DNA of 64,000 bases from Mesorhizobium qingshengii (GCF_900103325.1 NZ_FMXM01000002.1:672144-736143), one strand, 5' to 3'; shown: positions 38,899 through 48,829, counted from the first letter of the stretch. Notes: generated by a model not told the origin, from the sequence alone. Numbers and translations: made by a program.

Positions 38899-39531
38899 AT
38901 GGCCGCCTACGACTACATCCACGACGGCACGGCGATCTACGAGCGCTCCTTCGCCATCATTCGCGCCGAGGCGGACCTGTCACGCTTCTCCGAAGCCGAG
39001 GCCGATGTCGCCATCCGCATGATCCATGCCTGCGGCCAGGTCGAAGCCGCCAGGCATTTTGTTTTTTCCACGGATTTCGTGGCCGCGGCGCGCAAGGCGC
39101 TTTCGGCGGGCGCGCCGATCTTCTGCGATGCGGAAATGGTCTCCCATGGCGTCACCCGCGCCCGGCTGCCGGCCGGCAACGAGGTGATCTGCACCTTGCG
39201 CGACCCGCGCACGCACGAAATCGCCAGGGAGATCGGCAACACCCGTTCGGCCGCCGCGATCGACCTTTGGGGCGAGCGCATGGCGGGTTCGGTGGTCGCC
39301 ATCGGCAATGCGCCGACCGCGCTCTTCTATCTGCTGGAAAAACTGCGCGACGGCGCGCCGAAGCCGGCGGCCATCATCGGCATGCCGGTCGGCTTCGTCG
39401 GGGCCGCGGAATCCAAGGATGCGCTGGTCGATAATTCCTACGGCGTGCCCTATGCCATTGTGCAAGGCCGGCTTGGCGGCAGCGCCATGACCGCCGCCGC
39501 GCTCAATTCGCTGGCGAGGGCTGGCCTGTGA
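38899..39531 (+). CDS. cobH: Precorrin-8X methylmutase CobH
   Basis: CobH moves the C11 methyl group to C12 to give hydrogenobyrinic acid. The 210-residue protein has IHACGQVEAARHFVFS with the catalytic His, DAEMVSHGVTRARLP and ESKDALVDNSYGVPYAIV. ATG 38899 gives 210 residues, the length I recall for P. denitrificans CobH, and lies six bases after AGGA. An ATG at 38893 overlaps the cobG stop but has no ribosome binding spacing. Confidence 0.94.
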   Translation: MAAYDYIHDGTAIYERSFAIIRAEADLSRFSEAEADVAIRMIHACGQVEAARHFVFSTDFVAAARKALSAGAPIFCDAEMVSHGVTRARLPAGNEVICTLRDPRTHEIAREIGNTRSAAAIDLWGERMAGSVVAIGNAPTALFYLLEKLRDGAPKPAAIIGMPVGFVGAAESKDALVDNSYGVPYAIVQGRLGGSAMTAAALNSLARAGL

Positions 39532-40286
39532 ACGCGCTTGCCAAAGGCCGTCTCGTCGGCGTCGGCACTGGTCCCGGCGACCCCGAACTGTTGACGCTGA
39601 AGGCCGCGCGGGCCCTGGCCGAGGCCGATGTCGTGGCCTATTTCGCCAAGCGCGGCAACAACAGCAACGCGCGCGCCATCGTCGAAGCGCAGTTCCGCCC
39701 CGGCATGACGGAACTGCCGCTGCTCTATCCCGTCACCACCGAAATCGACAAGGATCACGACGACTACCGGTCGCAGATCACCGGTTTCTACGAGGAATCG
39801 GCCGAGAAGGTCGCCGAGCATCTCGAAGCAGGCCGAATGGTTGCCGTGCTTTCCGAGGGCGATCCGCTTTTCTACGGCTCCTACATGCATCTGCATGTGC
39901 GCCTGGCTCATCGTTTTCCAACCGAGGTCATTCCCGGCATCACCGCCATGTCCGGCTGCTGGTCGGCGACCGGCCTGCCGATCGTCCAGGGCGACGACGT
40001 GCTGACCGTGCTGCCGGGCACGATGAGCGAGTTCGAGCTGACGCGCCGGCTGGCTGACACCGATGCCGCCGTCATCATGAAGGTCGGCCGCAACCTGCCC
40101 AAGATCAGGCGCGCCCTGGAAGCGACCGGCAAGCTGACGCGTGCCGTCTATGTCGAGCGCGGCACGATGCCGGGCAGCATCTCGATGAAGCTTGCCGACA
40201 AGCAGGACGACAAGGCCCCCTATTTCGCCATCGTGCTGGTCGCCGGCTGGTCTGGCCGGCCCGGCCCGCTGGGAGCCGAGGCATGA
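39528..40286 (+). CDS. cobI: Precorrin-2 C20-methyltransferase CobI
   Basis: This 252-residue SAM-dependent tetrapyrrole methylase has GVGTGPGDPELLTLKAARAL at its start and VLSEGDPLFYGSYMHL in the SAM loop. It starts with GTG overlapping the cobH stop (GTGA). The product precorrin-3A is the substrate of CobG encoded upstream. Confidence 0.94.
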   Translation: MNALAKGRLVGVGTGPGDPELLTLKAARALAEADVVAYFAKRGNNSNARAIVEAQFRPGMTELPLLYPVTTEIDKDHDDYRSQITGFYEESAEKVAEHLEAGRMVAVLSEGDPLFYGSYMHLHVRLAHRFPTEVIPGITAMSGCWSATGLPIVQGDDVLTVLPGTMSEFELTRRLADTDAAVIMKVGRNLPKIRRALEATGKLTRAVYVERGTMPGSISMKLADKQDDKAPYFAIVLVAGWSGRPGPLGAEA

Positions 40287-41047
40287 GTGGCCGTCTCACC
40301 GTCATCGGGCTTGGGCCCGGCAATACCGATCAGGTCACCCCTGAAGCCAGCCGCGCCGTGGCGCAGGCAAAGTTCTTCTACGGCTACAAGCCCTATCTCG
40401 ACCGGCTCGAGCTGCGACCGGACCAGACCCGGGTCGCCTCCGACAACCGCGAGGAACTCGCCCGCTCCAAGGACGCTTTGACGAAAGCAGCCGAAGGTCA
40501 CGATGTCGCCGTCGTCTCCGGTGGCGATCCCGGCGTGTTCGCCATGGCTGCCGCCGTCTGCGAAGCGATCGAGAACGGCCCGGCCGAATGGCGCGCGGTC
40601 GATGTCGCCGTCGTGCCCGGCATCACCGCCATGCTTGCGGTCGCCGCGCGCATCGGCGCGCCGCTCGGCCATGATTTCTGCGCCATTTCGCTGTCCGACA
40701 ATTTGAAGCCGTGGGACTTGATCGAGCTGCGCCTGCTGGCTGCGGCCGGCGCCGGCTTCGTCATCGCGCTCTACAACCCGATCAGCAAGGCACGCCCCTG
40801 GCAACTTGGCCGCGCCTTCAAATGCCTGACCGCGATCCTGCCCGGCACCACGCCGGTCATTTTCGGCCGCGCCGCAGGCCGCCCGGACGAGCGCATCGAG
40901 GTCTATCTGCTGGCCGACGTCGATGCGCGCAAGGCCGACATGGCGACCTGCATCATCATCGGTTCGCCGGAAACCCGGATCATCAGGCGCGGCGAGAAGC
41001 CGGCTCTGGTCTACACGCCGCGCTCGTCCACGAGTCAGAGAAAATGA
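40283..41047 (+). CDS. cobJ: Precorrin-3B C17-methyltransferase CobJ
   Basis: CobJ methylates C17 and contracts the ring to precorrin-4. The 254-residue protein has GLGPGNTDQVTPEA, the SGGDPGVFAMAAAV loop and ALYNPISKARPWQL. It overlaps cobI by ATGA. Its last 13 bases overlap the end of cobK, which runs the other way. Confidence 0.94.
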   Translation: MSGRLTVIGLGPGNTDQVTPEASRAVAQAKFFYGYKPYLDRLELRPDQTRVASDNREELARSKDALTKAAEGHDVAVVSGGDPGVFAMAAAVCEAIENGPAEWRAVDVAVVPGITAMLAVAARIGAPLGHDFCAISLSDNLKPWDLIELRLLAAAGAGFVIALYNPISKARPWQLGRAFKCLTAILPGTTPVIFGRAAGRPDERIEVYLLADVDARKADMATCIIIGSPETRIIRRGEKPALVYTPRSSTSQRK

Positions 41048-41778
41048 TCCACCATCGCGGCCAGCGCTTCGACGGTTTCAGCCGAGGGAACGTCCGGCAG
41101 ATCAGGCCTGCGCACCATGACCAACTCGATACCCAGCGTCCGCGCCGCGGCGATCTTGCCATAGGTCGCTTCGCCGCCGCTGTTCTTGGACACGACGATT
41201 TCGATGTGATGCTTTTCGAGCAGTGCGCGTTCTTCGGTCTCGCCAAACGGGCCACGAGCCAACAGATAGCTCGCATCTGGAACCGCCAACTTCGGCTCGA
41301 CCGGATCGACGCTGCGGATGAGATAGTGGTGCTGGGGTGCCGCTTCAAAAGCGGCGACCTCTTGCCGGCCGAGTGCCAGGAAGACGCGACGTGGCGCCGG
41401 CCCAAGCGCTCGCACGGCATCGCCAACCGTATCGACCGGTGTCCAGCGGTCGCCTTCGGCAGGCTCCCAGCCGGGGCGCCGCAGGGCAAGGATCGACACA
41501 CCGGTGGCGCGCGCGGCCTGCGCGGCATTGGCGGAGATTTGCGCCGCATAGGGGTGCGTGGCGTCGATCAGCAGATCGGTGCCGGTTTCTCGGAGATGGA
41601 TGGCCAGTCCTTCGGCGCCGCCAAATCCTCCGCTTCGCACAGGTACGCCCTGTGCCACCGGGCTTTCGGTACGCCCGGCCAGCGACAGCGTGACCGACAG
41701 ATCGTCGCGCGCGGCCAGCATTCCAGCCAGCTGCCGGGCTTCCGTGGTTCCGCCGAGGATCAGAATACGGTGGGTCAT
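41035..41778 (-). CDS. cobK: Precorrin-6A reductase CobK, antisense within the cob operon
   Basis: CobK reduces precorrin-6A to 6B with NADPH. The protein has about 247 residues with an N-terminal ILILGGTTEARQLAGML, IDATHPYAAQISANAA and YLLARGPFGETEERALL. I place the start at ATG 41778 (MTHRILILGG); ATG 41781 is adjacent. The gene is on the opposite strand to all its neighbours. Its stop overlaps cobJ and its start codon overlaps the cobL start, so its promoter must lie inside cobL. The frame remains open upstream in cobL but is not part of the gene. Confidence 0.92.
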   Translation of the reverse strand: MTHRILILGGTTEARQLAGMLAARDDLSVTLSLAGRTESPVAQGVPVRSGGFGGAEGLAIHLRETGTDLLIDATHPYAAQISANAAQAARATGVSILALRRPGWEPAEGDRWTPVDTVGDAVRALGPAPRRVFLALGRQEVAAFEAAPQHHYLIRSVDPVEPKLAVPDASYLLARGPFGETEERALLEKHHIEIVVSKNSGGEATYGKIAAARTLGIELVMVRRPDLPDVPSAETVEALAAMVDHFL

Positions 41779-41779
41779 C

Positions 41780-43021
41780 ATGCCTGCTGAGGGTCCGCGC
41801 GGTGCCAAGCTCAACTCACGATGGCTGACGGTGGTCGGCATCGGCGAGGACGGTTTAGCGGGTCTCGGCGACGAGGCCAAGCAACTGATAGCCGAGGCGG
41901 AAGTCATCTTCGGCGGCAAGCGGCACCTGGCGCTTGTCGCTTCCTTCGCCAAGGGCGAGCGGCGCGCCTGGCCGGTTCCTTTTGATGCCGGGATGGCTGA
42001 CGTGCTGGCGCTTGCCGGCAGGCGCGTCTGCGTGCTCGCCTCCGGGGATCCATTCTTCCACGGTGTCGGAGTTACCCTCGCCCGCAAGGTCGAGCCGCAC
42101 GAGATGCGTGTCATTCCCGCGCCATCGGCCGTTTCGCTGGCGGCCGCACGACTGGGCTGGGCGCTGCAGGACATCGAAACCGTCTCATTGCACGGCCGGC
42201 CGCTCGACCTGATCCGGCCGCTGCTGCAGCCGAACGCACGCATATTGGCGCTGACGTCGGATGGCGAAGCGCCGGCGGCAATCGCCCGCCTGCTCGCCGA
42301 ACTCGATTTCGGCGCATCGCGGCTGACGGTTCTGGAGGCGCTGGGCGGGCCAAACGAGAAGCTGCGCACGGCCCGCGCCGACGCCTTCGATCTCGAAAAC
42401 ATCAATCCGCTCAACGTTCTGGCCATCGAAGTTGATTCAAATCCGCATGCGCGTGTCCTGCCGCTCACGGTTGGCCTTGCCGACCATCTGTTCGACCATG
42501 ACGGCCAGATCACCAAGCGCGAAATCCGCTCGATAACCCTGTCGACGCTGGCGCCGAGGCGCGGCGAACTGCTGTGGGACATCGGCGCCGGCTCCGGTTC
42601 CATCTGCATCGAATGGATGCTCGCTCATCCTTCCATGCGCGCCATCGCCATCGAGGCCGACCCGACCCGCGCCGCCCGGATTGGCCGCAACGCCGCCGCC
42701 TGTGGCGTTCCCGGCCTTGTCGTGGTGGAAGGCAGCGCGCCCAGGGCGCTTGCCAGGCTGGACACGCCCGACGCGATCTTCATCGGCGGTGGCGGCAGCG
42801 ACACCGGCGTGTTGAACGCCGCCATCAAGGCCCTGCGCACTGGCGGCCGCCTCGTCGCCAATGCGGTGACGCTGGAGATGGAGGCCCTGCTTCTTGCCCG
42901 TCACGTCTCGCTTGGCGGCGATCTCATCCGCATAAATATTTCCCGCGCGTCGCCGGTCGGCACGATGCAGGCATGGCGGCCGGCGATGCCGGTCACGCAA
43001 TGGAGCTGGGTGAAGCCATGA
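41780..43021 (+). CDS. cobL: Precorrin-6B C5,15-methyltransferase (decarboxylating) CobL
   Basis: CobL is a fusion of a CbiE-like C5 methylase (residues 1-200) and a CbiT-like C15 methylase/decarboxylase (about 215-413). Motifs are [41 protein letters not shown] and [19 protein letters not shown] 41780 gives 413 residues, the usual length. The start codon overlaps that of cobK on the other strand. Confidence 0.94.
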   Translation: MPAEGPRGAKLNSRWLTVVGIGEDGLAGLGDEAKQLIAEAEVIFGGKRHLALVASFAKGERRAWPVPFDAGMADVLALAGRRVCVLASGDPFFHGVGVTLARKVEPHEMRVIPAPSAVSLAAARLGWALQDIETVSLHGRPLDLIRPLLQPNARILALTSDGEAPAAIARLLAELDFGASRLTVLEALGGPNEKLRTARADAFDLENINPLNVLAIEVDSNPHARVLPLTVGLADHLFDHDGQITKREIRSITLSTLAPRRGELLWDIGAGSGSICIEWMLAHPSMRAIAIEADPTRAARIGRNAAACGVPGLVVVEGSAPRALARLDTPDAIFIGGGGSDTGVLNAAIKALRTGGRLVANAVTLEMEALLLARHVSLGGDLIRINISRASPVGTMQAWRPAMPVTQWSWVKP

Positions 43022-43404
43022 TGGTCGCGGGCATCGGCAGCCGCAAAGGCGTGAGCGTCGAGGACGTGCTTGCGGCGATAGAAACCGCTGTCGAAGCGCA
43101 TGGCCTGACGATGACGGCGCTGTCTGCCTTGGCGACCGTTCCTCTGAAGCAGGACGAAAAGGCCATTTTTGCCGCCGGACATCGGCTCAATCTTCCGGTC
43201 ATCGTCGCCGATGCGGCCGCGACCGAGGCTGCCGCATCAGCCACATTCAGCCGCTCCAGCCTGTCGCAGGATCTGGCCGGAACACTATCGGTTTCCGAGG
43301 CATCCGCCCTTGCCGTTGCCGGCAAAGGCGCCAGACTGCTCGGCCCCCGCACGGTGCTCGGTCCGGTCACCTGCGCCATCGCCATCGGCGGAGATGCGCC
43401 ATGA
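43018..43404 (+). CDS. cobE: Cobalamin biosynthesis protein CobE (CbiG C-terminal type)
   Basis: The 128-residue protein has [18 protein letters not shown] at its start, then [17 protein letters not shown] and the acidic/Ala-rich continuation of the CbiG_C/CobE family. Relatives bind late corrin intermediates; the exact role in the aerobic route is not settled. It starts at ATG 43018 (or 43021), overlapping the cobL stop, and overlaps cobM by ATGA. Confidence 0.9.
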   Translation: MMVAGIGSRKGVSVEDVLAAIETAVEAHGLTMTALSALATVPLKQDEKAIFAAGHRLNLPVIVADAAATEAAASATFSRSSLSQDLAGTLSVSEASALAVAGKGARLLGPRTVLGPVTCAIAIGGDAP

Positions 43405-44165
43405 CCGTTCATTTCATCGGCGCCGGTCCAGGTGCCGCCGACCTCATCACGCTGCGCGGCGCGAGGCTGCTGGCAAGCTGTCCGGTCTGCCTCCATGCCG
43501 GGTCGATCGTCGCGCCTGAACTGCTGCAGCACTGCGCGCCGGGGACAAAACTGATCGACACCGCGCCGATGTCGCTCGACGAGATCGAGGCCGCGTATCT
43601 CGATGCCCACAGGGCCGGCCATGATGTCGCCCGCCTGCATTCCGGTGACCTGTCGGTGTGGAGCGCTGTTGCCGAGCAAATCCGCCGGCTGGAAAAGCAT
43701 GGCATTCCCTACACGTTGACGCCGGGCGTCCCTTCCTTCGCCGCCGCGGCCGCAGCGCTTCGCCGCGAACTGACCATTCCCGAAGTCGCGCAAAGCCTGG
43801 TGCTGACCCGCGTCTCCGGCCGCGCCTCGAAGATGCCCCCCGGCGAAACGCTGGCCGGCTTCGGACGCACCGGCGCCACGCTGGCCATTCATCTGGCCAT
43901 CCACGCGATCGATCGCGTCGTCGCCGAGCTGACGCCGCACTATGGCGGCGATTGCCCGGTCGCGATCGTCTTCCGTGCCTCCTGGCCGGACGAGCGCGTG
44001 ATGACGGGAACATTGGAAACGATCGAGGCGCAGCTCGCCGCCGACCCGATGGAGCGCACGGCGATCATCTTCGTCGGCCGTTCGCTGGCGGCGGAAGGTT
44101 TTGGCGAGAGTTCATTGTACGACGCCCATTACCAGCGGCGTTTTCGCGGACGGGACGGATTGTGA
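43401..44165 (+). CDS. cobM: Precorrin-4 C11-methyltransferase CobM
   Basis: This 254-residue tetrapyrrole methylase forms precorrin-5. Visible motifs are [36 protein letters not shown] and [16 protein letters not shown]. It overlaps cobE and cobA by four bases each. Confidence 0.94.
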   Translation: MTVHFIGAGPGAADLITLRGARLLASCPVCLHAGSIVAPELLQHCAPGTKLIDTAPMSLDEIEAAYLDAHRAGHDVARLHSGDLSVWSAVAEQIRRLEKHGIPYTLTPGVPSFAAAAAALRRELTIPEVAQSLVLTRVSGRASKMPPGETLAGFGRTGATLAIHLAIHAIDRVVAELTPHYGGDCPVAIVFRASWPDERVMTGTLETIEAQLAADPMERTAIIFVGRSLAAEGFGESSLYDAHYQRRFRGRDGL

Positions 44166-44980
44166 GCGGCAGCACCAATAACAAGGGCGAAAACGCCACG
44201 CTCGAACAGGCGCTCGCGCGGCTGAACTTCAAGCCACGCCCGCTTGAGCCGGGCCATGTCTGGCTGGCCGGTGCCGGCCCCGGCGACCCCGGCTGCCTGA
44301 CGCTGGAAGTGCTGGCGGCTTTGGCCGAAACGGATGCGCTGGTCTACGACGCGCTGGTCTCCCCCGATGTCGTCGCCGTTGCGGAAAATGCCGAGCTTTT
44401 CTTTGCTGGCAAGCGCGGCGGCAAGCCATCGATGAAACAGGACGACATCACGGCACTGCTGGTCCGACTGGCGCGCGACGGCCGCCGCGTCGTCAGGCTG
44501 AAGGGCGGCGATCCCTATATTTTCGGCCGTGGCGGCGAAGAGGCGCTGGCGCTGGCGCGGGAAGGTATCCCGTTCCGCGTCCTGCCCGGCCTGACCTCGG
44601 GCCTCAGCGCGCTTGCTGCCACCGGCATCCCGGCCACCATGCGCGGCATCAACAAGGCGGTGATCCTGGCAACCGGCCACGCCGCCGGCACCGACGACGA
44701 CATCGACTGGGCGGCAATCGCCCGCACCGGCCAGCCTGTTGTGGTCTATATGGGCATGGCCAATTTGCCCCTGATCGCCGCGGCCCTGCTTGACGGTGGG
44801 CTGGCGCCATCGACGCCGGCGGCAGTGATCGTCGCCGCGACCACGCCGCAGGAACGAACCGTCGTCGCCACGCTCGCCACCATTGCCGAGGAAGCGGCCG
44901 CCGCCGGGCTGGCCTCGCCGGCGCTGATCGTCGTCGGTGGCATCGTAGCCATGCGCGCGGCACTGGCGGGCCAGACATGA
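44162..44980 (+). CDS. cobA: Uroporphyrinogen-III C-methyltransferase CobA
   Basis: CobA makes precorrin-2, the entry step of the pathway. The protein has 272 residues from a GTG at 44162 overlapping the cobM stop. Motifs are [17 protein letters not shown], the [20 protein letters not shown] loop and VYMGMANLP. It is the single-domain SUMT type, not a CysG fusion. Confidence 0.94.
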   Translation: MSGSTNNKGENATLEQALARLNFKPRPLEPGHVWLAGAGPGDPGCLTLEVLAALAETDALVYDALVSPDVVAVAENAELFFAGKRGGKPSMKQDDITALLVRLARDGRRVVRLKGGDPYIFGRGGEEALALAREGIPFRVLPGLTSGLSALAATGIPATMRGINKAVILATGHAAGTDDDIDWAAIARTGQPVVVYMGMANLPLIAAALLDGGLAPSTPAAVIVAATTPQERTVVATLATIAEEAAAAGLASPALIVVGGIVAMRAALAGQT

Positions 44981-46290
44981 CGGCCCGTGCCATCATTATC
45001 GGCGCGCCGCGCTCCGGCTCGGGTAAGACCAGCGTCACCATCGGCATCTTGCGCGCGCTGACCCGACGCGGCCTGAAAGTGCGCGGCGCCAAATCCGGTC
45101 CCGATTACATAGACCCCGGTTTTCATACTGCCGCCACGGGCTTGTCTGGCGTCAATCTCGACAGTTGGGCGATGCCGCCATCGCTGCTCAACGCGCTCGC
45201 CGCGCAAGCGGCCGACGATACCGATTTCGTCATCCTCGAAAGCGCCATGGGCCTGTTCGACGGCATTCCGGCCTCGCCGGGGCGCACCGGCTCTGCCGCC
45301 GATCTCGCCCGGCTCTACGGCCTGCCGGTGCTGCTGGTGCTTGACGTTTCCGGCCAGTCGACCACGGCGGCTGCCGTCGCCAAGGGCTTTGCCACCTACG
45401 ACCCGGACGTTCGCATGGCCGGCGTGGTGCTGAACCGGCTGGGCAGCGAGCGCCACCGCCGGCTGTCCGGCGACGCCATCGAGGCACTCGGCCTGCCGGT
45501 CGTCGGCGCCATCCTGCGCGATCCCACGCTCAACCTGCCCGAGCGCCACCTCGGCCTCGTCCAGGCCGGCGAATATGATGATCTGATGGCGCATCTAGAC
45601 CGGCTGGCCGACATGGCGGAAAAATCGCTCGATCTCGATGCCATCATGGCGCTGGCAACGCCCCTCACCCCGGCAGAAGGCGCCTTCGACGACGCGCTGG
45701 CGCCGCCAGGCCAACGGATTGCGCTGGCCGAGGATGCCGCCTTCACCTTCCTCTATCCGCATGTCGCAGCCTATTGGCGCAAGGCCGGTGCCGAGATCGT
45801 ACCGTTCTCGCCGCTCGCCGACGAGGCACCTGCTGACGACTGCGACGTCTGCTGGCTGCCAGGCGGCTATCCCGAGCTTCACGCCGGCCGGCTTGCGGCG
45901 GCGGGGAACTTCAAAACCGGCATGGCAAGATTCGCCGCGGCGAAGCCAATCCATGGCGAGTGCGGTGGCTTCATGGTGCTCGGCGAAGCGCTGGAGGATG
46001 CCGCTTCCGAGACGCACACGATGCTCGGCCTGCTCGGCCATTCCACCAGCTTCGCGAAGCGCAAGATGAATCTCGGCTACCGCGAGGCGCGGCTGCGCGC
46101 CGATTGCCCGCTGGGCGCGCAGGGCGCACTGATCCGCGGCCACGAATTCCACTATGCGCAAATGACCGCGACCGGGAACGACGACCCGCTGGCCGACCTC
46201 GCCGATGGCCAGAGCAATCCGATCGGTGCCTCTGGCTACCGGCGTGGCCATGTCAGCGGCACCTTCTTCCACGCCATTGCGAGGGGCTAG
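44977..46290 (+). CDS. cobB: Hydrogenobyrinic acid a,c-diamide synthase CobB
   Basis: CobB amidates the a and c side chains using glutamine and ATP, giving the substrate of CobN. The 437-residue protein has the P-loop GAPRSGSGKTS (9-19), VLESAMGLFDG, and a class I glutamine amidotransferase domain with Cys329 in HGECGGFMVLGEAL. Its TAG stop lies at the first bases of a palindromic repeat that runs into the next gene. Confidence 0.94.
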   Translation: MTARAIIIGAPRSGSGKTSVTIGILRALTRRGLKVRGAKSGPDYIDPGFHTAATGLSGVNLDSWAMPPSLLNALAAQAADDTDFVILESAMGLFDGIPASPGRTGSAADLARLYGLPVLLVLDVSGQSTTAAAVAKGFATYDPDVRMAGVVLNRLGSERHRRLSGDAIEALGLPVVGAILRDPTLNLPERHLGLVQAGEYDDLMAHLDRLADMAEKSLDLDAIMALATPLTPAEGAFDDALAPPGQRIALAEDAAFTFLYPHVAAYWRKAGAEIVPFSPLADEAPADDCDVCWLPGGYPELHAGRLAAAGNFKTGMARFAAAKPIHGECGGFMVLGEALEDAASETHTMLGLLGHSTSFAKRKMNLGYREARLRADCPLGAQGALIRGHEFHYAQMTATGNDDPLADLADGQSNPIGASGYRRGHVSGTFFHAIARG

Positions 46291-46345
46291 AGCATGATCC
46301 CGAAAAGTGGCAATCGGTTTTCGGAAAAGATCCGACTCATGTTCC
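46290..46345. repeat. REP-like palindromic element, copy 2, spanning the cobB stop and cobS(V) start
   Basis: GAGCATGATC (46290-46299), CCGAAAA/TTTTCGG (46300-46306 and 46318-46324) and the GTGGCAATCGG centre match copies 1 and 3. The right outer arm is degenerate (GATCCGACTCATGTTC). The ATG at 46294 of the next gene is part of the left arm. Confidence 0.75.
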
Positions 46346-47112
46346 AGAACATGAGCCTTTCGCCCAGGCAGATCCTCGATGATATCGCGCTCTGCCTGGT
46401 CTTCTTCACCCGCCTGCCGTTGCCCGTCTTCGATTTTCGCGGCCGCGGCCTTGCCGCCGCGATCTGGGCCGCACCGGTCGCTGGCCTCGCCATCGGGCTG
46501 ATCGGCGCGATCGTCTACGCCACGGCGGAGAGGTTTGGCCTTGCCATGGGCCCGGCGGCAGCCCTTGCCCTTGCGGCAACCCTCACCACCACCGGCTGCC
46601 TGCATGAAGACGGGCTTTCCGATGTCGCGGACGGCTTCGGCGGCGGCAACTCGCGCGGCCGGAAACTCGAGATCATGCGCGACAGCCGCATCGGCGCCTA
46701 TGGTGCTGCGGCGCTGGCCCTGTCGCTGCTGATCCGCTGGAGCGCGCTTTCGGAATTCGTCGACCCCACACAAGCCCTCTTCGCCCTCGCGGCCGCACAC
46801 GCGTCCTCGCGTGGCGTGCTCGGCTCCTTCATGCATCTCTTGCCCTCCGCGCGGTCCGAAGGCCTCTCTGCCGGCGCTGGCGCCGTCGCTGCTGAAACCG
46901 CCATCGCCGGCGCTGTGCTGGGCGCGATCCCGCTCCTCTTGCTGGGGCTCGGTGGTGCGGTCTTCGCGCTCATCCTGCTTGGCCTGCTGTTTGCCGCGTT
47001 CCGCGCCCTTTGCCTCAACCAGATTGGCGGCCAGACCGGCGACACGATCGGCGCCTTGCAGCAGGTGAGCGAAGTCGCCGTGCTGCTTGTCGCTTCCGTA
47101 GCCCTTTCCTAA
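46294..47112 (+). CDS. cobS: Adenosylcobinamide-GDP ribazoletransferase (CobS of enterics, CobV of P. denitrificans)
   Basis: This inner-membrane enzyme joins alpha-ribazole to adenosylcobinamide-GDP. The 272-residue protein has ILDDIALCLVFFTRLPLP, the metal-binding TTGCLHEDGLSDVADGFGGG, and about five helices. ATG 46294 has AGGGG seven bases upstream, so it is my choice. Its first 19 residues (MIPKSGNRFSEKIRLMFQN) are then read from a REP-like repeat. ATG 46351 (MSLSPRQILDD) is the alternative nearer the usual family start but lacks a ribosome binding site. Confidence 0.9.
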   Translation: MIPKSGNRFSEKIRLMFQNMSLSPRQILDDIALCLVFFTRLPLPVFDFRGRGLAAAIWAAPVAGLAIGLIGAIVYATAERFGLAMGPAAALALAATLTTTGCLHEDGLSDVADGFGGGNSRGRKLEIMRDSRIGAYGAAALALSLLIRWSALSEFVDPTQALFALAAAHASSRGVLGSFMHLLPSARSEGLSAGAGAVAAETAIAGAVLGAIPLLLLGLGGAVFALILLGLLFAAFRALCLNQIGGQTGDTIGALQQVSEVAVLLVASVALS

Positions 47113-47151
47113 TTCCCTTTGGTCTGATTCCCTTTCGGAGACGTTGCCCCC

Positions 47152-48162
47152 ATGCCCTTCAAATCACTCGATGAACTGCGCGCCGCCTGCCTCGACCTGC
47201 CCGCCGGCAGCGATGCCGCCGCAACTGCCGTCGCTCGCCGCCAGGACACGCTGACCAAGCCGCAAGGCAGCCTCGGCCGGCTGGAAACAATCGCCGCGTG
47301 GCTGGCGCGCTGGCAGGGCCGCGATATGCCCAGGCTCGACCGGGTGAAGGTTTTCGTCTTCGCAGGCAACCATGGCGTCACCGCGCAAGGCGTGTCGGCC
47401 TATCCTTCTGAGGTCACCGTGCAGATGGTGGCGAATTTCGCTGGCGGCGGTGCGGCGATCAACCAGCTAGCCCGCATCGCCGGCGCCGAACTCGACGTCA
47501 TCCCGCTCGACCTCGATCATCTCACCGGCGACTTCACGCAAGTGCCGGCAATGGATGACAAGGCCTTCCTCGCCGCCGTCTCTGCCGGCTACGACGCGGT
47601 GACGAAGGACCTCGACCTCATCTGCTTCGGCGAGATGGGCATCGGCAACACCACGCCGGCAGCCGCCATTTCAGCCGCCCTGTTCGGCGGCGGTGCGGAA
47701 AAATGGACCGGACGCGGCACCGGCGTCGATGACGCCGGCCTGAAGCGCAAGGTGGTCGCCATCGAAGCCGGCCTGAAGCGCCACGCCGCTGTCCTTGCCG
47801 ATCCGCTTGGCATCGCCGCCGCGCTTGGCGGACGCGAACTCGCCGCCATCTTCGGCGCCACGCTGGCCGCCCGCCACTTGGGCATACCCGTCTTGCTCGA
47901 CGGCTTCGTCTGCACCGCCGCCGCCGCGCCGCTGGCAAAGCTGCACCCGGCCGGCCTCGCCCACACCATATCAGCCCATGTCTCGGCCGAATCGGGTCAC
48001 CGCGGCTTGCTCGAAGCCCTCGACCTGCCGCCTCTGCTCGATCTCGGCATGCGGCTCGGCGAAGGCTCCGGCGCCTGCCTCGCCGTCAACATCGTCCGCT
48101 CGGCGCTGGAGTGCCATGCGAGGATGGCGAGCTTTGCCGAGGCGGGGGTCTCGGAGAAGTAG
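47152..48162 (+). CDS. cobT: Nicotinate-nucleotide--dimethylbenzimidazole phosphoribosyltransferase (CobT; CobU in P. denitrificans)
   Basis: The 336-residue enzyme makes alpha-ribazole phosphate from dimethylbenzimidazole for the lower ligand. Motifs are TKPQGSLGRLE, VFAGNHGVTAQGVSAYPSEV, GEMGIGNTTPAAA and MRLGEGSGACLAVNIVRSAL with the C-terminal acidic residues. It lies 39 bp after cobS(V) and is the last recognisable B12 gene of the run. It must not be confused with the chelatase subunit also named CobT. Confidence 0.94.
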   Translation: MPFKSLDELRAACLDLPAGSDAAATAVARRQDTLTKPQGSLGRLETIAAWLARWQGRDMPRLDRVKVFVFAGNHGVTAQGVSAYPSEVTVQMVANFAGGGAAINQLARIAGAELDVIPLDLDHLTGDFTQVPAMDDKAFLAAVSAGYDAVTKDLDLICFGEMGIGNTTPAAAISAALFGGGAEKWTGRGTGVDDAGLKRKVVAIEAGLKRHAAVLADPLGIAAALGGRELAAIFGATLAARHLGIPVLLDGFVCTAAAAPLAKLHPAGLAHTISAHVSAESGHRGLLEALDLPPLLDLGMRLGEGSGACLAVNIVRSALECHARMASFAEAGVSEK

Positions 48163-48254
48163 CTCCAGACTTCGCCCCCTTCGGTCGGCAAAGCCGCTCT
48201 CATCACAGAGCGTGGCATCTTCCGCTTGCGGTGATTCTCGAATAGATTTGGCGG

Positions 48255-48512
48255 ATGAAAAAACTTCATCCCGCCGCCGCTGCTGTGGCTATGGCCGTAG
48301 TGCTTGCTCTTGTGATTCGGCGCAGCGGATACTCCAGCTACGGCCCGATCGACACTGCGATTTTCTTAGTTTTCCTGGTTTTCTTCTGGTGGCTCATCAG
48401 CGATTTTTCGGGCGGAAAAGGCGGAAATGATGCCGACGAAGCTACAAGCGTAGAAAAGAACTTTGCTTTTCGGTTCGGCAGATCTCTAAGCCGCATTTTT
48501 GGACGCAGATAG
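48255..48512 (+). CDS. Hypothetical small membrane protein
   Basis: This 85-residue frame has two hydrophobic stretches (about 7-22 and 33-50, including FLVFLVFFWWLI) and a basic C-terminus rich in Arg (FRFGRSLSRIFGRR). Its GC content is lower than that of the neighbours and the ribosome binding site is weak. I recognise no family. Confidence 0.5.
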   Translation: MKKLHPAAAAVAMAVVLALVIRRSGYSSYGPIDTAIFLVFLVFFWWLISDFSGGKGGNDADEATSVEKNFAFRFGRSLSRIFGRR

Positions 48513-48524
48513 ATTGCCATGAGC

Positions 48525-48560
48525 GCCAAGGTAGCGTTGCTGGCCAAGGTAGCGTTGCTG
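48525..48560. repeat. Tandem 18-bp duplication
   Basis: GCCAAGGTAGCGTTGCTG occurs twice head to tail (48525-48542 and 48543-48560), between the small membrane gene and tRNA-Lys. It is probably a slippage product without a role. Confidence 0.8.
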
Positions 48561-48647
48561 GTTGAAGAACCGCTGTCAGGCGCGTGGCCCGAGACGCGCC
48601 AAACGCGTCTCGCTTTCAGGGTCTTTCCACCAAGTCTTTGAAGAATT

Positions 48648-48723
<76 letters not shown>

Positions 48724-48829
48724 ACTCGGCCGGCAAAAACCGGCGTTGGCGGGCATATAGCCGCCACCATCGGTCCTGTCCAGCCCTGCCGGAATCATTT
48801 CCCGACAAATCGCTTAAGTGCCGCACGCC

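Noticed and set aside
41779..42609. Extended N-terminus for cobK reaching into cobL
   Set aside because: Family similarity starts at ILILGGTTEA; the upstream part is the reverse of cobL codons.
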